Part shown: positions 16,288-24,676 of the stretch, piece after piece
Numbering within the stretch: position 1 is the first letter of the stretch
Layout of the letters: each line of letters opens with the position of its first letter
Assembly: GCF_044465595.1 (NCBI RefSeq)
Contig: NZ_JBITLV010000002.1
Location: forward strand, 659,090-723,089
Source of the DNA: Spongisporangium articulatum
GTDB lineage: Bacteria > Actinomycetota > Actinomycetes > Actinomycetales > Kineosporiaceae
Length of the DNA stretch: 64,000 nt
Direction of reading: 5' to 3'
Notes under the pieces: model-generated
Database searches by the model: none
Told to the model about the DNA's origin: nothing
What the model saw: the letters and a program-made list of their open reading frames with translations, nothing else
Position numbers and translations under genes: made by a program

Positions 16288-17469
16288 TCAGCTGTCCGGG
16301 CTTGTCCGGACAGGGGCCTGTCTACCTGCGACGATGGCCACACGCAGGACGAAGGCGCTCCGGGCTTCCGTAGGGTCCCAACCAGTGACGTCGGACACTT
16401 TGCGCAGCCGGTACCGCACCGTGTTCGTGTGCACGAACAGGGCCCGGGCCGTCCCCTCGAGGGATCCGCCGAGTTCCAGGTAGGCCGCCAGCGTCTCCAG
16501 CAGCGGACTGTTGTCCGCCACCAAGGGCTCGTACGCGCGCGTCCGCAGCGTCTCGAGGGCGGCCCCGTCGCCGTTCAGCGCGCGTTCCGGGAGCAGGTCG
16601 TCCGCGGCGACCGGACGGGGCGCCCCCGCCCAGCCGGGGGCCGCGGCCAGGCCCGCGAGCGCCGTCCGGGCACTGCCCGCCGCGTGGACCAGCCCCGCGA
16701 CCGTCGGGCCGGTGACCACGGGCCCGTCGCCGAGGTGCGGCAGCAGGTGCTTCACGAGGGACGACGGGTCGCTGGCGTGGCCCAGGACCAGCACCAGCCG
16801 CTCACCCTGCACGCCGATCAGCACGTCACCGCCGCCGGCCCGGGCGGCGCGGCGCAGCGTCGCCACCGTCTCCTCGATCGGGCGCTGCCCGGGCGCCGGA
16901 CCGGCGAGCACGGTGACCAGGTTGGCCTCGCCCCAGTTGAGAGCGGCCGCCCACGAACGCAGTTCGTCACCGTCGCTCGCGCCGCGCAGCACGCCGTCCA
17001 GGATCAGCGCCTCCAGCCGCGCGTCCCAGTTGCCGCGGCTCTCGGCGGCGCGGGCGTACACCGTGGCGGCGGCGAACGCGACGTCGCGCGAGTAGCGCAG
17101 GACCGCCTCGCGCAGCGCCTGTTCCGAGTCGGGGGTGGCGATCTGCGGGACGTGACCCTCCACCGTGTCCACCACGGTGCGCACCATGTCCAGCGTGTGC
17201 TGCAACGAGATCGAACGGGTCAGTTCCCGCGGGGCGGTGCCGAACACGTCGGCCCGCAGCGCCGCCGGGTCCTCACCGCCGGAGTACCAGGAGATGAAGG
17301 AGTTGATGCCCGCCTGGGCGACCAGCCCGATCCAGGACCGGTCGCTGGCCGACAGTTCCCGGTACCAGGGCAGGCCCTCCTCCATCCGGCGCGCGGCCTC
17401 CCGGCCCAGGTCCGCCGACTCGCGACGCAGACCGGCCAGGGTCGCGTCGTCGGGCCCTCTCACCTGCAC
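16288..17469 (-). CDS. fasR: PucR-family transcriptional activator of fatty-acid synthesis (FasR)
   Basis: 393 aa from GTG at 17469. An in-frame ATG at 17562 would add 31 residues that include an intergenic GTGATCTTGG repeat, so I prefer the shorter form. The opening LPWYRELSASDRSWIGLVAQAGINSFISWY is the actinobacterial FasR N-terminal region. The middle is a CdaR/GGDEF-like domain. The C-terminus is the PucR helix-turn-helix (LEGTARALFVHTNTVRYRLRKV). It lies directly upstream of fabD-fabH-acpP-fabF-accD in the same direction, as in Streptomyces and mycobacteria (Rv2242). In M. tuberculosis long-chain acyl-CoAs release FasR from DNA. Confidence 0.85.
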   Translation of the reverse strand: MQVRGPDDATLAGLRRESADLGREAARRMEEGLPWYRELSASDRSWIGLVAQAGINSFISWYSGGEDPAALRADVFGTAPRELTRSISLQHTLDMVRTVVDTVEGHVPQIATPDSEQALREAVLRYSRDVAFAAATVYARAAESRGNWDARLEALILDGVLRGASDGDELRSWAAALNWGEANLVTVLAGPAPGQRPIEETVATLRRAARAGGGDVLIGVQGERLVLVLGHASDPSSLVKHLLPHLGDGPVVTGPTVAGLVHAAGSARTALAGLAAAPGWAGAPRPVAADDLLPERALNGDGAALETLRTRAYEPLVADNSPLLETLAAYLELGGSLEGTARALFVHTNTVRYRLRKVSDVTGWDPTEARSAFVLRVAIVAGRQAPVRTSPDS

Positions 17470-17663
17470 GTCCTCATCTTCCCCCAATTCATCCCTCCAA
17501 TCGCTGCGCCGGTCGGATTGGGGGTCTATGAGCAGGGGGAACGGGTGATCTTGGAGCGTCATCCATTCGCCGCACCCCAGGGGAGGCGTTAGGTTGAATC
17601 AGGATCGGGTCAGGATCGACGTCAGGTTCAGGTGGATCTCCACGGCAGGCCGAGAGGGGCGAG

Positions 17664-18395
17664 ATGACGGCGCTGGAACGGCTCAGGAAGCGGCTGTTCC
17701 CCCAGGCTCCCCAGGTCAACGAGCCGGGTGGCCCGGCGGACCGGGCCGAGGAGGAGACGCTGCGGGCCCGCCTCGCCGAGGACCCCAACGAGGTCGCCTC
17801 GTTCAACCGGCTGGCCCAGATCGTGGCCAGCCGCGCCGCCGAGGGCCACGAGGGCGGCGACCTGCAGACCGAGGCCGACGACGCCGTCTGGGCGCTCGCC
17901 GAGGAGATCGCACAGTCCAGCCGGGCGTGGTACCCGCTGATCGAGCTGGCCCGCCTGTCCATCGACGACGACCGCGACGTCGCCCTGCGCCGGCTGTCGA
18001 CCGCCGCCGAGCGGGACGCGTCGGGCGTCGCGCTCGCGCAGGGTCTGGCCATGCTGCGCGACGCCGGGCACGCCGTCGACGCCCTGAACCTCGGCGTCGG
18101 GCACTGGCGCCCGCGTGAGCACGTCGTCGACGCCGGGCGCCAGCTCGTGCAGGCCGCCGTCGAGGCCGGTCGCACCGGTGAGGCCCGCCGGCACCTCGAC
18201 GCCCTGACCGAGCACCCCGACCAGGAGACGGTCGCGGCGATGCGCGAGGAGCTCGAGGCGCGGATCGCGCTGGCGGACGAGGCGGTGCAGGCCGGTCAGC
18301 CCGCGCACTTCTCGCCGAACACCGGTGTCATCGACGTGAGCACCACGTCCCGGTTGCGTCAGCTCCTGCGCCGGGGTTCCGAAGCCTCCGAATAA
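17664..18395 (+). CDS. Conserved hypothetical protein with TPR-like helices
   Basis: 243 aa from ATG at 17664, behind GAGAGGGGCGAG. It is almost entirely alpha-helical and acidic, with paired-helix segments of about 34 residues (DPNEVASFNRLAQIVASRAAEG, AWYPLIELARLSIDDDRDVALRRLSTA, LGVGHWRPREHVVDAGRQLV) that resemble tetratricopeptide repeats, then a polar C-terminal tail. No membrane segment. A scaffold role is possible; no function is recognised. It is divergent from fasR with GTCAGG-rich direct repeats between them, and convergent with aceE across a strong hairpin. Confidence 0.7.
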   Translation: MTALERLRKRLFPQAPQVNEPGGPADRAEEETLRARLAEDPNEVASFNRLAQIVASRAAEGHEGGDLQTEADDAVWALAEEIAQSSRAWYPLIELARLSIDDDRDVALRRLSTAAERDASGVALAQGLAMLRDAGHAVDALNLGVGHWRPREHVVDAGRQLVQAAVEAGRTGEARRHLDALTEHPDQETVAAMREELEARIALADEAVQAGQPAHFSPNTGVIDVSTTSRLRQLLRRGSEASE

Positions 18396-18401
18396 TCCGT
18401 T

Positions 18402-18448
18402 CGTGATCATGCAGAAAGTCCCCCCAGGGGACTTTCTGCATGATCACG
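18402..18448. terminator. Bidirectional terminator, perfect 22-bp stem
   Basis: Arms at 18402-18423 (starts CGTGATCATGCAG) and 18427-18448 are perfectly complementary with a 3-nt loop (CCA). It separates the convergent hypothetical gene (ends 18395) and aceE (ends 18456), so it can serve both. No T-run follows on the plus side, which is common in high-GC actinobacteria. Confidence 0.8.
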
Positions 18449-18455
18449 ATCTGAG

Positions 18456-21197
18456 CTAGGCGTCGCCGCCCGAGTTGCCGGACGTTCCCGCCGTGACGTC
18501 GTGCAGGCGGTACTTCTCGATCGCCTGGACGACGGCCTCGCGCGGCACGGCGCCGCGGTTGGCCAGCAGCTGGAGCGTGCGCACGACCATCGACGGCCCG
18601 TCGATGCCGAACCAGCGCCGGGCGGCGGGGCGGGTGTCGGACAGCCCGAACCCGTCGGCGCCCAGCGACACGAACTCCTGCGGCACCCACTGCCGGATCT
18701 GGTCGGGTACGGCGCGCATGTAGTCGCTGACCGCCACGACCGGGCCCTCGGCGCCGCCGAGCGCGCTCGTCACGTACGGCACGCGCGGCTCCTCCTGCGG
18801 GTGCCGGAAGGCGTGGTCGTCGCAGGCCAGCGCGTCGCGGCGCAGCTCGGACCAGCTCGTGACGCTCCAGACCGAGGCGGCCACGCCCCAGTCCTGGGCG
18901 AGCAGTTCCTGTGCCTCCAGCGCCCACGGCACGCCGACCCCGCTGGCCAGCAGCTGGGCCTGCGGCCCGGAGACGCCTTCCGGCGGCCCCGCCAGGCGGT
19001 AGATGCCCCGCAGCACGCCCTCGACGTCCAGGCCGTCCGGTTCGGCCGGCTGCTGCATCGGCTCGTTGTAGACGGTCAGGTAGTAGAAGACGTCCTCCGG
19101 CGTCGGCCCGTACATCCGGCGCAGGCCGTCCTTGACGATGTGCCCGATCTCGTAGGCGTAGGCCGGGTCGTAGGCGACGACGGCGGGGTTGGTGCTGGCC
19201 AGCAGGGGCGAGTGGCCGTCGGCGTGCTGCAGGCCCTCGCCGGTCAGCGTCGTCCGGCCTGCGGTGGCACCGATCAGGAAGCCGCGGGCCATCTGGTCGG
19301 CGGCCGCCCACAGGCTGTCGGCGGTGCGCTGGAAACCGAACATCGAGTAGAAGATGTAGATCGGCACCATCGGTTCGCCGTGCGTCGCGTACGACGTGCC
19401 CGCCGCGGTGAACGCGGCGACCGAACCGGCCTCGTTGATGCCGACGTGTTGGATCTGCCCGTCGACGGCCTCGGTGTAGGTGAGCATCAGGTCGCGGTCG
19501 ACGGACGTGTAGTTCTGACCGTGCGGGTTGTAGATCTTGGCCGTCGGGAAGAACGAGTCCATCCCGAACGTGCGCGCCTCGTCGGGGATGATCGGCACGA
19601 TCCGCTGCCCGAATTCCTTGTCCCGCATCAGGTCTCGCAGTAGCCGGACGAACGCCATCGTGGTCGCCACGCTCTGCTTGCCCGAGCCGCGGGCGATCCC
19701 GGTGTACGCGGCGTCGTCGGGCAGCTTCAGCTCGCCCGCGCTCGCGCGCCGCTGCGGGACGGCGCCCCCGAGCCGGCGCCGCCGGTCGCGGATGTACTTG
19801 AGGGTCTCGTTCTGCTCACCCGGGTGGTAGTACGGCGGCAGGTACGGGTCGTGCTCCAGCTGCGCGTCGGTGATCGGGATGCGCAGACCGTCGCGGAAGA
19901 GCTTCAGGTCCTCCAGCGTCAGCTTCTTCATCTGGTGGGTGGCGTTGCGGCCCGCGAAGTGGCTGCCGAGGCCGTACCCCTTGATGGTCTGGGCGAGGAT
20001 GACGGTCGGCTGGCCGTGGTGCTCCATCGCGGCCCGGAACGCCGCGTACACCTTGCGGTAGTCGTGGCCGCCGCGCTTGAGCCGCCAGATGTCGTCGTCC
20101 GACATCTTCTCCACCAGCTTGGCGGTGCGGTAGTCCCGCCCGAAGAAGTGCTCGCGGATGTAGGCGCCGTCCTCCGCGCGGAAGGTCTGGTAGTCGCCGT
20201 CCGGGGTGGTGTTCATGATGTTGACCAGCGCGTTGTCGCGGTCGAGGGCCAGCAGCGGGTCCCACTCGCGGCCCCACACCACCTTGATCACGTTCCAGCC
20301 GGCGCCCCGGAAGTGCGCCTCCAGCTCCTGGATGATCTTCCCGTTGCCGCGCACCGGCCCGTCGAGCCGCTGCAGGTTGCAGTTCACGACGAAGGTGAGG
20401 TTGTCGAGTTCCTCCATCGCCGCGACCTGCAACAGGCCGCGGCTCTCGGGCTCGTCCATCTCGCCGTCGCCGAGGAACGCCCAGGTGTGCTGGTCGGTGG
20501 TGTCACGGATGCCGCGGTTCTTCAGGTACTTGTCGAACTGAGCCTGGTAGATCGCGTTCATCGGGCCGAGGCCCATCGACACGGTGGGGAACTCCCAGAA
20601 GTCCGGCATCAGCCGCGGGTGCGGGTACGACGACAGGCCGCCGCCCGGGTGCGAGCGCTCCTGACGGAACCCGTCGAGGCGGTCGGCGTCGAGCCGGCCC
20701 TCGAGGTAGGCGCGCGCGTAGATCCCGGGGGAGGCGTGCCCCTGGATGAAGACGTGGTCGCCGCCGCTCGGGTCGTCCTTGCCGCGGAAGAAGTGGTTGA
20801 AGCCGACCTCGTAGAGCGTCGCGCTCGACGCGTACGACGAGATGTGCCCGCCGACACCGATACCCGGCCGCTGCGCGCGGTGCACCATGATCGCCGCGTT
20901 CCAGCGGGTCCAGCGGCGGAACGTCCGCTCGGCGTCCTCGTCGCCGGGGAACCACGGTTCGGCTTCCGGCGGAATGGTGTTCACGTAGTCGGTGGCCGTG
21001 AGGCTCGGGACGCCGACGCCCCGTTCCCGCGCCCGCTGCAGCAGCGACATCATCAGGTACCGCGCCCGGTTGCGGCCCTGCTCGTCGATGGCCTGGTCCA
21101 GCGACGTGATCCATTCCGCGGTCTCGTCCGGATCGGTGTCCGGCAGTCGGCCCGGCAGCCCGTTCAGGATCGGCCCCGCTGATTCCCGCTCGCCCAC
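18456..21197 (-). CDS. aceE: Pyruvate dehydrogenase E1 component, homodimeric type
   Basis: 913 aa, GTG start at 21197 with AGAGGAG upstream. Thiamine diphosphate enzyme decarboxylating pyruvate and acetylating the lipoyl domain of E2. ThDP/Mg motif GDGEMDEPES ending NCNLQRLDGP. Other family blocks are RTFRRWTRWNAAIMVHRAQRPGIGVGGH, QGHASPGIYARAYLEGRL and the transketolase-like C-terminal half with HVGINEAGSVAAF. Length fits E. coli and mycobacterial AceE. E2 and E3 are not in the window, as usual in actinobacteria. It sits next to ahpE-DUF3052 and near the fab operon, as in M. tuberculosis Rv2238c-Rv2247. Confidence 0.95.
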   Translation of the reverse strand: MGERESAGPILNGLPGRLPDTDPDETAEWITSLDQAIDEQGRNRARYLMMSLLQRARERGVGVPSLTATDYVNTIPPEAEPWFPGDEDAERTFRRWTRWNAAIMVHRAQRPGIGVGGHISSYASSATLYEVGFNHFFRGKDDPSGGDHVFIQGHASPGIYARAYLEGRLDADRLDGFRQERSHPGGGLSSYPHPRLMPDFWEFPTVSMGLGPMNAIYQAQFDKYLKNRGIRDTTDQHTWAFLGDGEMDEPESRGLLQVAAMEELDNLTFVVNCNLQRLDGPVRGNGKIIQELEAHFRGAGWNVIKVVWGREWDPLLALDRDNALVNIMNTTPDGDYQTFRAEDGAYIREHFFGRDYRTAKLVEKMSDDDIWRLKRGGHDYRKVYAAFRAAMEHHGQPTVILAQTIKGYGLGSHFAGRNATHQMKKLTLEDLKLFRDGLRIPITDAQLEHDPYLPPYYHPGEQNETLKYIRDRRRRLGGAVPQRRASAGELKLPDDAAYTGIARGSGKQSVATTMAFVRLLRDLMRDKEFGQRIVPIIPDEARTFGMDSFFPTAKIYNPHGQNYTSVDRDLMLTYTEAVDGQIQHVGINEAGSVAAFTAAGTSYATHGEPMVPIYIFYSMFGFQRTADSLWAAADQMARGFLIGATAGRTTLTGEGLQHADGHSPLLASTNPAVVAYDPAYAYEIGHIVKDGLRRMYGPTPEDVFYYLTVYNEPMQQPAEPDGLDVEGVLRGIYRLAGPPEGVSGPQAQLLASGVGVPWALEAQELLAQDWGVAASVWSVTSWSELRRDALACDDHAFRHPQEEPRVPYVTSALGGAEGPVVAVSDYMRAVPDQIRQWVPQEFVSLGADGFGLSDTRPAARRWFGIDGPSMVVRTLQLLANRGAVPREAVVQAIEKYRLHDVTAGTSGNSGGDA

Positions 21198-21483
21198 GGC
21201 TTTTCTCCTCTGGCTTCATGCTCGACACAGGGCCCGGGTGGATCGCACCCGACGCCCTCCGCCGACATCCTCTCGCGCACCGGAGGCCGCCGTCATATCT
21301 ACCGACGGGTAGTGATCTTGGAGCCCGCCGGACGGGTGTCCGGGCCCGTTGTCGACTAGCGTCTTGCCTGGCCACGACGCGGAACAGGGCCACCGGCCGT
21401 CAAGGGGCGGGCCGAACGGTCCGACATCGTGGCCGGAGGGCCTGTTCGCCGAGGCGACCAGGCGGAATGATTGACAAGGGGCA

Positions 21484-21507
21484 CCGGTGATCGGGCAGGA
21501 TCACCGG
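21484..21507 (+). promoter_or_regulatory. Promoter-region dyad between aceE and the DUF3052 gene
   Basis: The 349-bp gene-free stretch 21198-21546 holds the divergent promoters. A consensus -35 TTGACA is at 21471-21476. Just after it, CCGGTGATC (21484-21492) and GATCACCGG (21499-21507) form a perfect 9-bp dyad with a 6-nt spacer, where the -10 region would be. This suggests an operator or a 5' leader hairpin for the DUF3052 gene. On the aceE side a CTACC/GGTAG dyad (about 21302-21315) and AT-rich TAGATATGAC are the only notable signals. Confidence 0.45.
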
Positions 21508-21546
21508 GCTACTACCCGGGAACAGAACCAGAGGAGGTCGGACAGG

Positions 21547-21972
21547 GTGGGCGCCACGGCTGAGCCTGCTGAGCAGGCCATGGCCGCCCGGCTCGGGGTG
21601 AAACCCGGTCAGGTGGTGCAGGAGTTCGGCTACGACGACGACGTGGACGACGACCTGCGCCTGGCAGTCGAGACCCTGACCGGTTCCGAACTGGCCGACG
21701 AGGACGACCAGGACGTGGTCGACGCCGTCATCTACTGGTGGCGCGAGGGCGACGGCGACCTGGTCGACGCGCTCGTCGACGCGCTGACCAACCTCGTCGA
21801 CGGTGGCGTGATCTGGCTGTTGACCCCGAAGTCGGGTCGGGAGGCACACGTGCGTCCCAGCGAGATCGAGGAGGCCGCACCGACGGCCGGCCTGCACGCC
21901 ACGAGCTCGATCAGCGTGTGCGCCGACTGGACCGGCACCCGGCTGGCGGCCCCCCGCAGCGGTCGCCGGTAG
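21547..21972 (+). CDS. DUF3052 family protein
   Basis: 141 aa from GTG at 21547, with AGGAGG about 10 nt upstream. Acidic soluble protein matching the actinobacterial DUF3052 family: AARLGVKPGQVVQEFGYDDDVDDDLR, then VDAVIYWWREGDGDLVDALVDA, VWLLTPKSG-like IWLLTPKSG, and SSISVCADWTGTRL. Function is unknown. In mycobacteria (Rv2239c) it is also between ahpE and aceE, so the neighbourhood is conserved. It is 36 bp upstream of ahpE and probably co-transcribed with it. Confidence 0.85.
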   Translation: MGATAEPAEQAMAARLGVKPGQVVQEFGYDDDVDDDLRLAVETLTGSELADEDDQDVVDAVIYWWREGDGDLVDALVDALTNLVDGGVIWLLTPKSGREAHVRPSEIEEAAPTAGLHATSSISVCADWTGTRLAAPRSGRR

Positions 21973-22008
21973 GCTCGCGGGCGTAGACCCGCCACCGGAA
22001 GGACCCCC

Positions 22009-22467
22009 ATGTCGCTCGAGATCGGTCAGCCCGCGCCCGACTTCAGCCTGCGCGACGAGCACGGCCAGACCATCACGCTCTCCGAGGTGCGCCGTGAGAA
22101 GCCCGTGGCGGTCGTCTTCTACCCGTTCGCCTTCTCCGGCATCTGCACCGGCGAGCTGTGCGAGCTGCGGGACAACATCGAGGCTTTCGAGTCGGCCGGG
22201 GTGCAGGTGCTGGCCGTCTCCACCGACGCGGTGCCGACCCTGCGGGCGTGGGCCGACCAGCAGAAGTACCCCTTCCCGCTGCTGTCCGACTTCTGGCCGC
22301 ACGGGGCCACGTCCCAGGCGTACGGCGTGTTCAACGACGCCGTCGGCTGCGCGATCCGCGGCAGTTTCCTCATCGACACCGAGGGCGTCCTGCGCTGGGC
22401 CGTGGTGAACGAGATCGGTGAGGCGCGGCCGCTCGCCGAGTACAAGGAGGCGCTCGCGGCGCTGTAG
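22009..22467 (+). CDS. ahpE: AhpE-type one-cysteine peroxiredoxin
   Basis: 152 aa, ATG at 22009 behind GGAAGG. Thioredoxin-fold peroxidase reducing peroxides and peroxynitrite. The active site is PFAFSGICTGELCELRDN: peroxidatic Cys46 with Pro39 and Ser43 in the P-xxx-T/S-xx-C motif. Mycobacterial AhpE has a single cysteine there; this protein carries another at residue 51, five positions on, and a third in AVGCAIRGSF. The usual reductant in actinobacteria is mycoredoxin/mycothiol, consistent with mscR in this window. Followed immediately by tRNA-Val. Confidence 0.9.
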   Translation: MSLEIGQPAPDFSLRDEHGQTITLSEVRREKPVAVVFYPFAFSGICTGELCELRDNIEAFESAGVQVLAVSTDAVPTLRAWADQQKYPFPLLSDFWPHGATSQAYGVFNDAVGCAIRGSFLIDTEGVLRWAVVNEIGEARPLAEYKEALAAL

Positions 22468-22478
22468 CCGCACCGTCG

Positions 22479-22551
22479 GGGCCTGTAGCTCAGCTGGTAG
22501 AGCACCGCGTTTACACCGCGGGTGTCGTCGGTTCGAACCCGGCCGGGCCCA
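22479..22551 (+). tRNA. tRNA-Val (anticodon TAC)
   Basis: A full 73-nt cloverleaf. The acceptor GGGCCTG pairs with CGGGCCC (one G-T pair), the D arm is GCTC/GAGC, and the anticodon stem CCGCG/CGCGG holds loop TTTACAC (anticodon TAC). The T arm is GTCGG-TTCGAAC-CCGGC and the discriminator is A. The 3' CCA is not encoded. It lies 11 bp after ahpE. No integrase or duplicated 3' end is seen nearby. Confidence 0.95.
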
Positions 22552-22562
22552 CAATCCGCTTT

Positions 22563-22631
22563 CAAGATCACCGTCAGCGCCCACTATTTGCGAGTTCCAC
22601 TCGGCATTTCCGGGCAGAACTGGTGATCTTG
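22563..22631. repeat. Intergenic inverted repeat CAAGATCACC / GGTGATCTTG
   Basis: Two 10-bp arms (22563-22572 and 22622-22631) flank 49 bp between tRNA-Val and nif3. The right arm contains GTGATCTTGG, which recurs exactly at 17545-17554 and 21312-21321 in other intergenic stretches. It may be a lineage-specific interspersed palindrome; no coding potential is seen here. Confidence 0.4.
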
Positions 22632-22703
22632 GTCGTCTCGCTGGGCTCTTGGAGTGAAGATTTCTCTCCCGGTGAACGGTGCGTGCCCGTTACGCTTCCT
22701 AGC

Positions 22704-23882
22704 GTGACGGAATCTAGAGCTGCCTCCCTCGCCGAAGTCGTCGCCGTCCTGGAGCGGATGTACGACCCCTCCTGGGCCCGCGACTGGGACGCCGTAGGGC
22801 TCGTGACGGGCGACCCCGCCCAGCCGGTCCGCAAGGTCCTGCTCGCCGTGGACCCCTCGCCGTCCGTGGTGGAGGAGGCCCTGGCCTGGAAGGCCGACCT
22901 GCTGCTGACGCACCACCCGTTGCTGCTCAAGGGCGTGCACTCGGTGGCCGCGAGCACCTCCAAGGGCCGGCGCCTGCACGCGCTGATCAAGGGGGACTGC
23001 GCGCTCTACACCGCGCACACCAACGCCGACGTCGCCGCGCCCGGCGTGTCCGACGCGCTGGCCCGCGTCCTCGGCCTGACCGACCTCGTGCCGTTGTCGG
23101 CCGACCCCGCCGACCCGGTCGACAAGCTCGTCACCTTCGTGCCCGAGAGCCACGTCGAGAAGGTCATCGACGCGCTGTCCGGGGCGGGCGCCGGGGAACT
23201 GGGGGAGTACGAACGCTGCGCCTGGACGACGGTCGGCACCGGCACGTTCATCCCGGGCGCGCAGGCCACCCCCGTCGTCGGTTCCCCCGGCGAGCGCGAG
23301 GCCGTGGAGGAGCGTCGCATCGAGATGATCGTGCCGCGCCTGCGCCGGCACGAGGCGCTCGCCGCGCTGCGCACCGCGCACCCCTACGAAGAACCGGCCG
23401 TCGACCTGTACGAGCTGGCCGCCTGGTCCGGCCCGCGCGGCATCGGTCGCGTCGGCACGCTGCCCGGCCCGACCAGCCTGCGCGAGTTCGCCATGCTGGT
23501 CGCCGAGGCGCTGCCCGGCACCGCGCAGGGCGTCCGCATCGCCGGCGAGCCGACCGCCGAGGTGCACCGCGTCGCCGTGTGCGGTGGGTCGGGCGACTCG
23601 CTGTTCGACGCCGTCCGCGCGGCCGGCGCCGACGTCTACGTGACCGCCGACCTGCGCCACCACCCGGCGTCCGAGGTGCGCGACGCGGTTGCCGAGACGG
23701 CCCCGCCGTTCCTGGTCGACGTCCCGCACTGGGCCAGCGAGTGGCCCTGGCTGGCGGGCGTCTCGAACCGGCTCGAGGGCGCGATGGACGACGCGGGCAC
23801 GCCGATCGAGGTGCTCGTGTCCAGCAAGTGCACCGACCCGTGGACGTTCCGGGTGCCCAGTCCCGGCGGAATGGTGCGCTGA
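22704..23882 (+). CDS. Nif3-like dinuclear metal-center hexameric protein (DUF34)
   Basis: 392 aa from GTG at 22704, with TACGCT 7 nt before it, so probably leaderless. Two Nif3 lobes carry the metal ligands (LTHHPLLLKG, TAHTNADVAAPG; C-terminal TADLRHH). A ferredoxin-like PII-fold insert lies between (VEKVIDALSGAGAGELG ... RTAHPYEEPAVDLYEL), which gives the longer actinobacterial/Bacillus form. The family is widespread and its function is unresolved; GTP cyclohydrolase I type 2 is a common but unproven name. It is followed by the zinc-ribbon and phosphatase genes, as in Rv2230c-Rv2228c. Confidence 0.88.
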   Translation: MTESRAASLAEVVAVLERMYDPSWARDWDAVGLVTGDPAQPVRKVLLAVDPSPSVVEEALAWKADLLLTHHPLLLKGVHSVAASTSKGRRLHALIKGDCALYTAHTNADVAAPGVSDALARVLGLTDLVPLSADPADPVDKLVTFVPESHVEKVIDALSGAGAGELGEYERCAWTTVGTGTFIPGAQATPVVGSPGEREAVEERRIEMIVPRLRRHEALAALRTAHPYEEPAVDLYELAAWSGPRGIGRVGTLPGPTSLREFAMLVAEALPGTAQGVRIAGEPTAEVHRVAVCGGSGDSLFDAVRAAGADVYVTADLRHHPASEVRDAVAETAPPFLVDVPHWASEWPWLAGVSNRLEGAMDDAGTPIEVLVSSKCTDPWTFRVPSPGGMVR

Positions 23883-23912
23883 GCACCACTACGGCACCAC
23901 TAGGGTGAGTCT

Positions 23913-24656
23913 GTGGTTACCGCTGCCCCGCAGGACCAATGGCGACTGCTCGACGTCCAGGACCTCGACACCCGGCTCGCGCAGCTCGCGCACCGGCGTC
24001 GCACCCTGCCGGAGCACGAGAAGCTGCGTGAGCTCGAGACCCAGGAACGCGCGAAGACGGACGACGCCGTGCGCGCCCGCACCGAGCTCGGCGACCTGCG
24101 CCGCGAGGTGAGCAAGGCCGAGGCCGACGTCGAGCAGGTCCGCGCCCGGCTGACCCGCGACCAGCAGCGGCTCGACTCGGGCACGGGGTCGGCGAAGGAC
24201 CTGACGAACCTGCAGCACGAGGTCGAGAGCCTCACCAACCGGATCGGCGTCCTGGAGGACGTCGAGCTCGAGGTGATGGAACGCCAGGAGACCGCCGAGG
24301 TCACGCTCGCGGCCGTCGAGGGCGAGCTCGACGAGGTGCAGCAGCAGCTGGTGACCGTGCGGGCCGCGCTGGAGGAACAGGTCGCGGCGATCGACGCGGA
24401 CGTCGAGAAGGCCACCCGCGAGCGCTCGGACGCCGCGGCCGGCGTCCCGAAGCCCTTGCTCGACCTGTACGAGAAGGTGCGGGAGCGCACCGGCGGGGTG
24501 GGTGCGGCCAAGCTGTTCCAGCGCCGGTGCGAGGGCTGCCGGCTCGAGCTGAACAACCAGGAGCTGGGCGAACTGCGGGCCGCCCCCGAGGACCTCGTGT
24601 ACCGGCACGAGGAGTGCGGTCGCATCCTCGTCCGGACCGGCGACTCGGGTCTCTGA
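23913..24656 (+). CDS. Zinc-ribbon coiled-coil protein (C4-type, CT398-like)
   Basis: 247 aa from GTG at 23913; TAGGGT ends 6 nt before, so it is probably leaderless. Residues ~20-190 are a long alpha-helical coiled coil. The C-terminus is a C4 zinc ribbon: RRCEGCRLELN plus the paired EECGRILVRT segment, where only one Cys of the second knuckle is obvious and His (RHEE) may be the fourth ligand. The family (Rv2229c, Chlamydia CT398) resembles coiled-coil nucleic-acid or secretion-factor binding proteins; function is uncertain. It is conserved downstream of nif3. Confidence 0.8.
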   Translation: MVTAAPQDQWRLLDVQDLDTRLAQLAHRRRTLPEHEKLRELETQERAKTDDAVRARTELGDLRREVSKAEADVEQVRARLTRDQQRLDSGTGSAKDLTNLQHEVESLTNRIGVLEDVELEVMERQETAEVTLAAVEGELDEVQQQLVTVRAALEEQVAAIDADVEKATRERSDAAAGVPKPLLDLYEKVRERTGGVGAAKLFQRRCEGCRLELNNQELGELRAAPEDLVYRHEECGRILVRTGDSGL

Positions 24657-24676
24657 GCCGGACGCCGGGAGGCCGG

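Noticed and set aside
17598..17632. GTCAGG-rich direct repeats between fasR and the 243-aa gene
   Set aside because: The repeats are short and irregular and could arise by chance; not strong enough for a regulatory call.
22479..22703. tRNA-Val as an integration site for a mobile element
   Set aside because: No integrase gene and no second copy of the tRNA 3' end were seen; the following genes are core actinobacterial genes.
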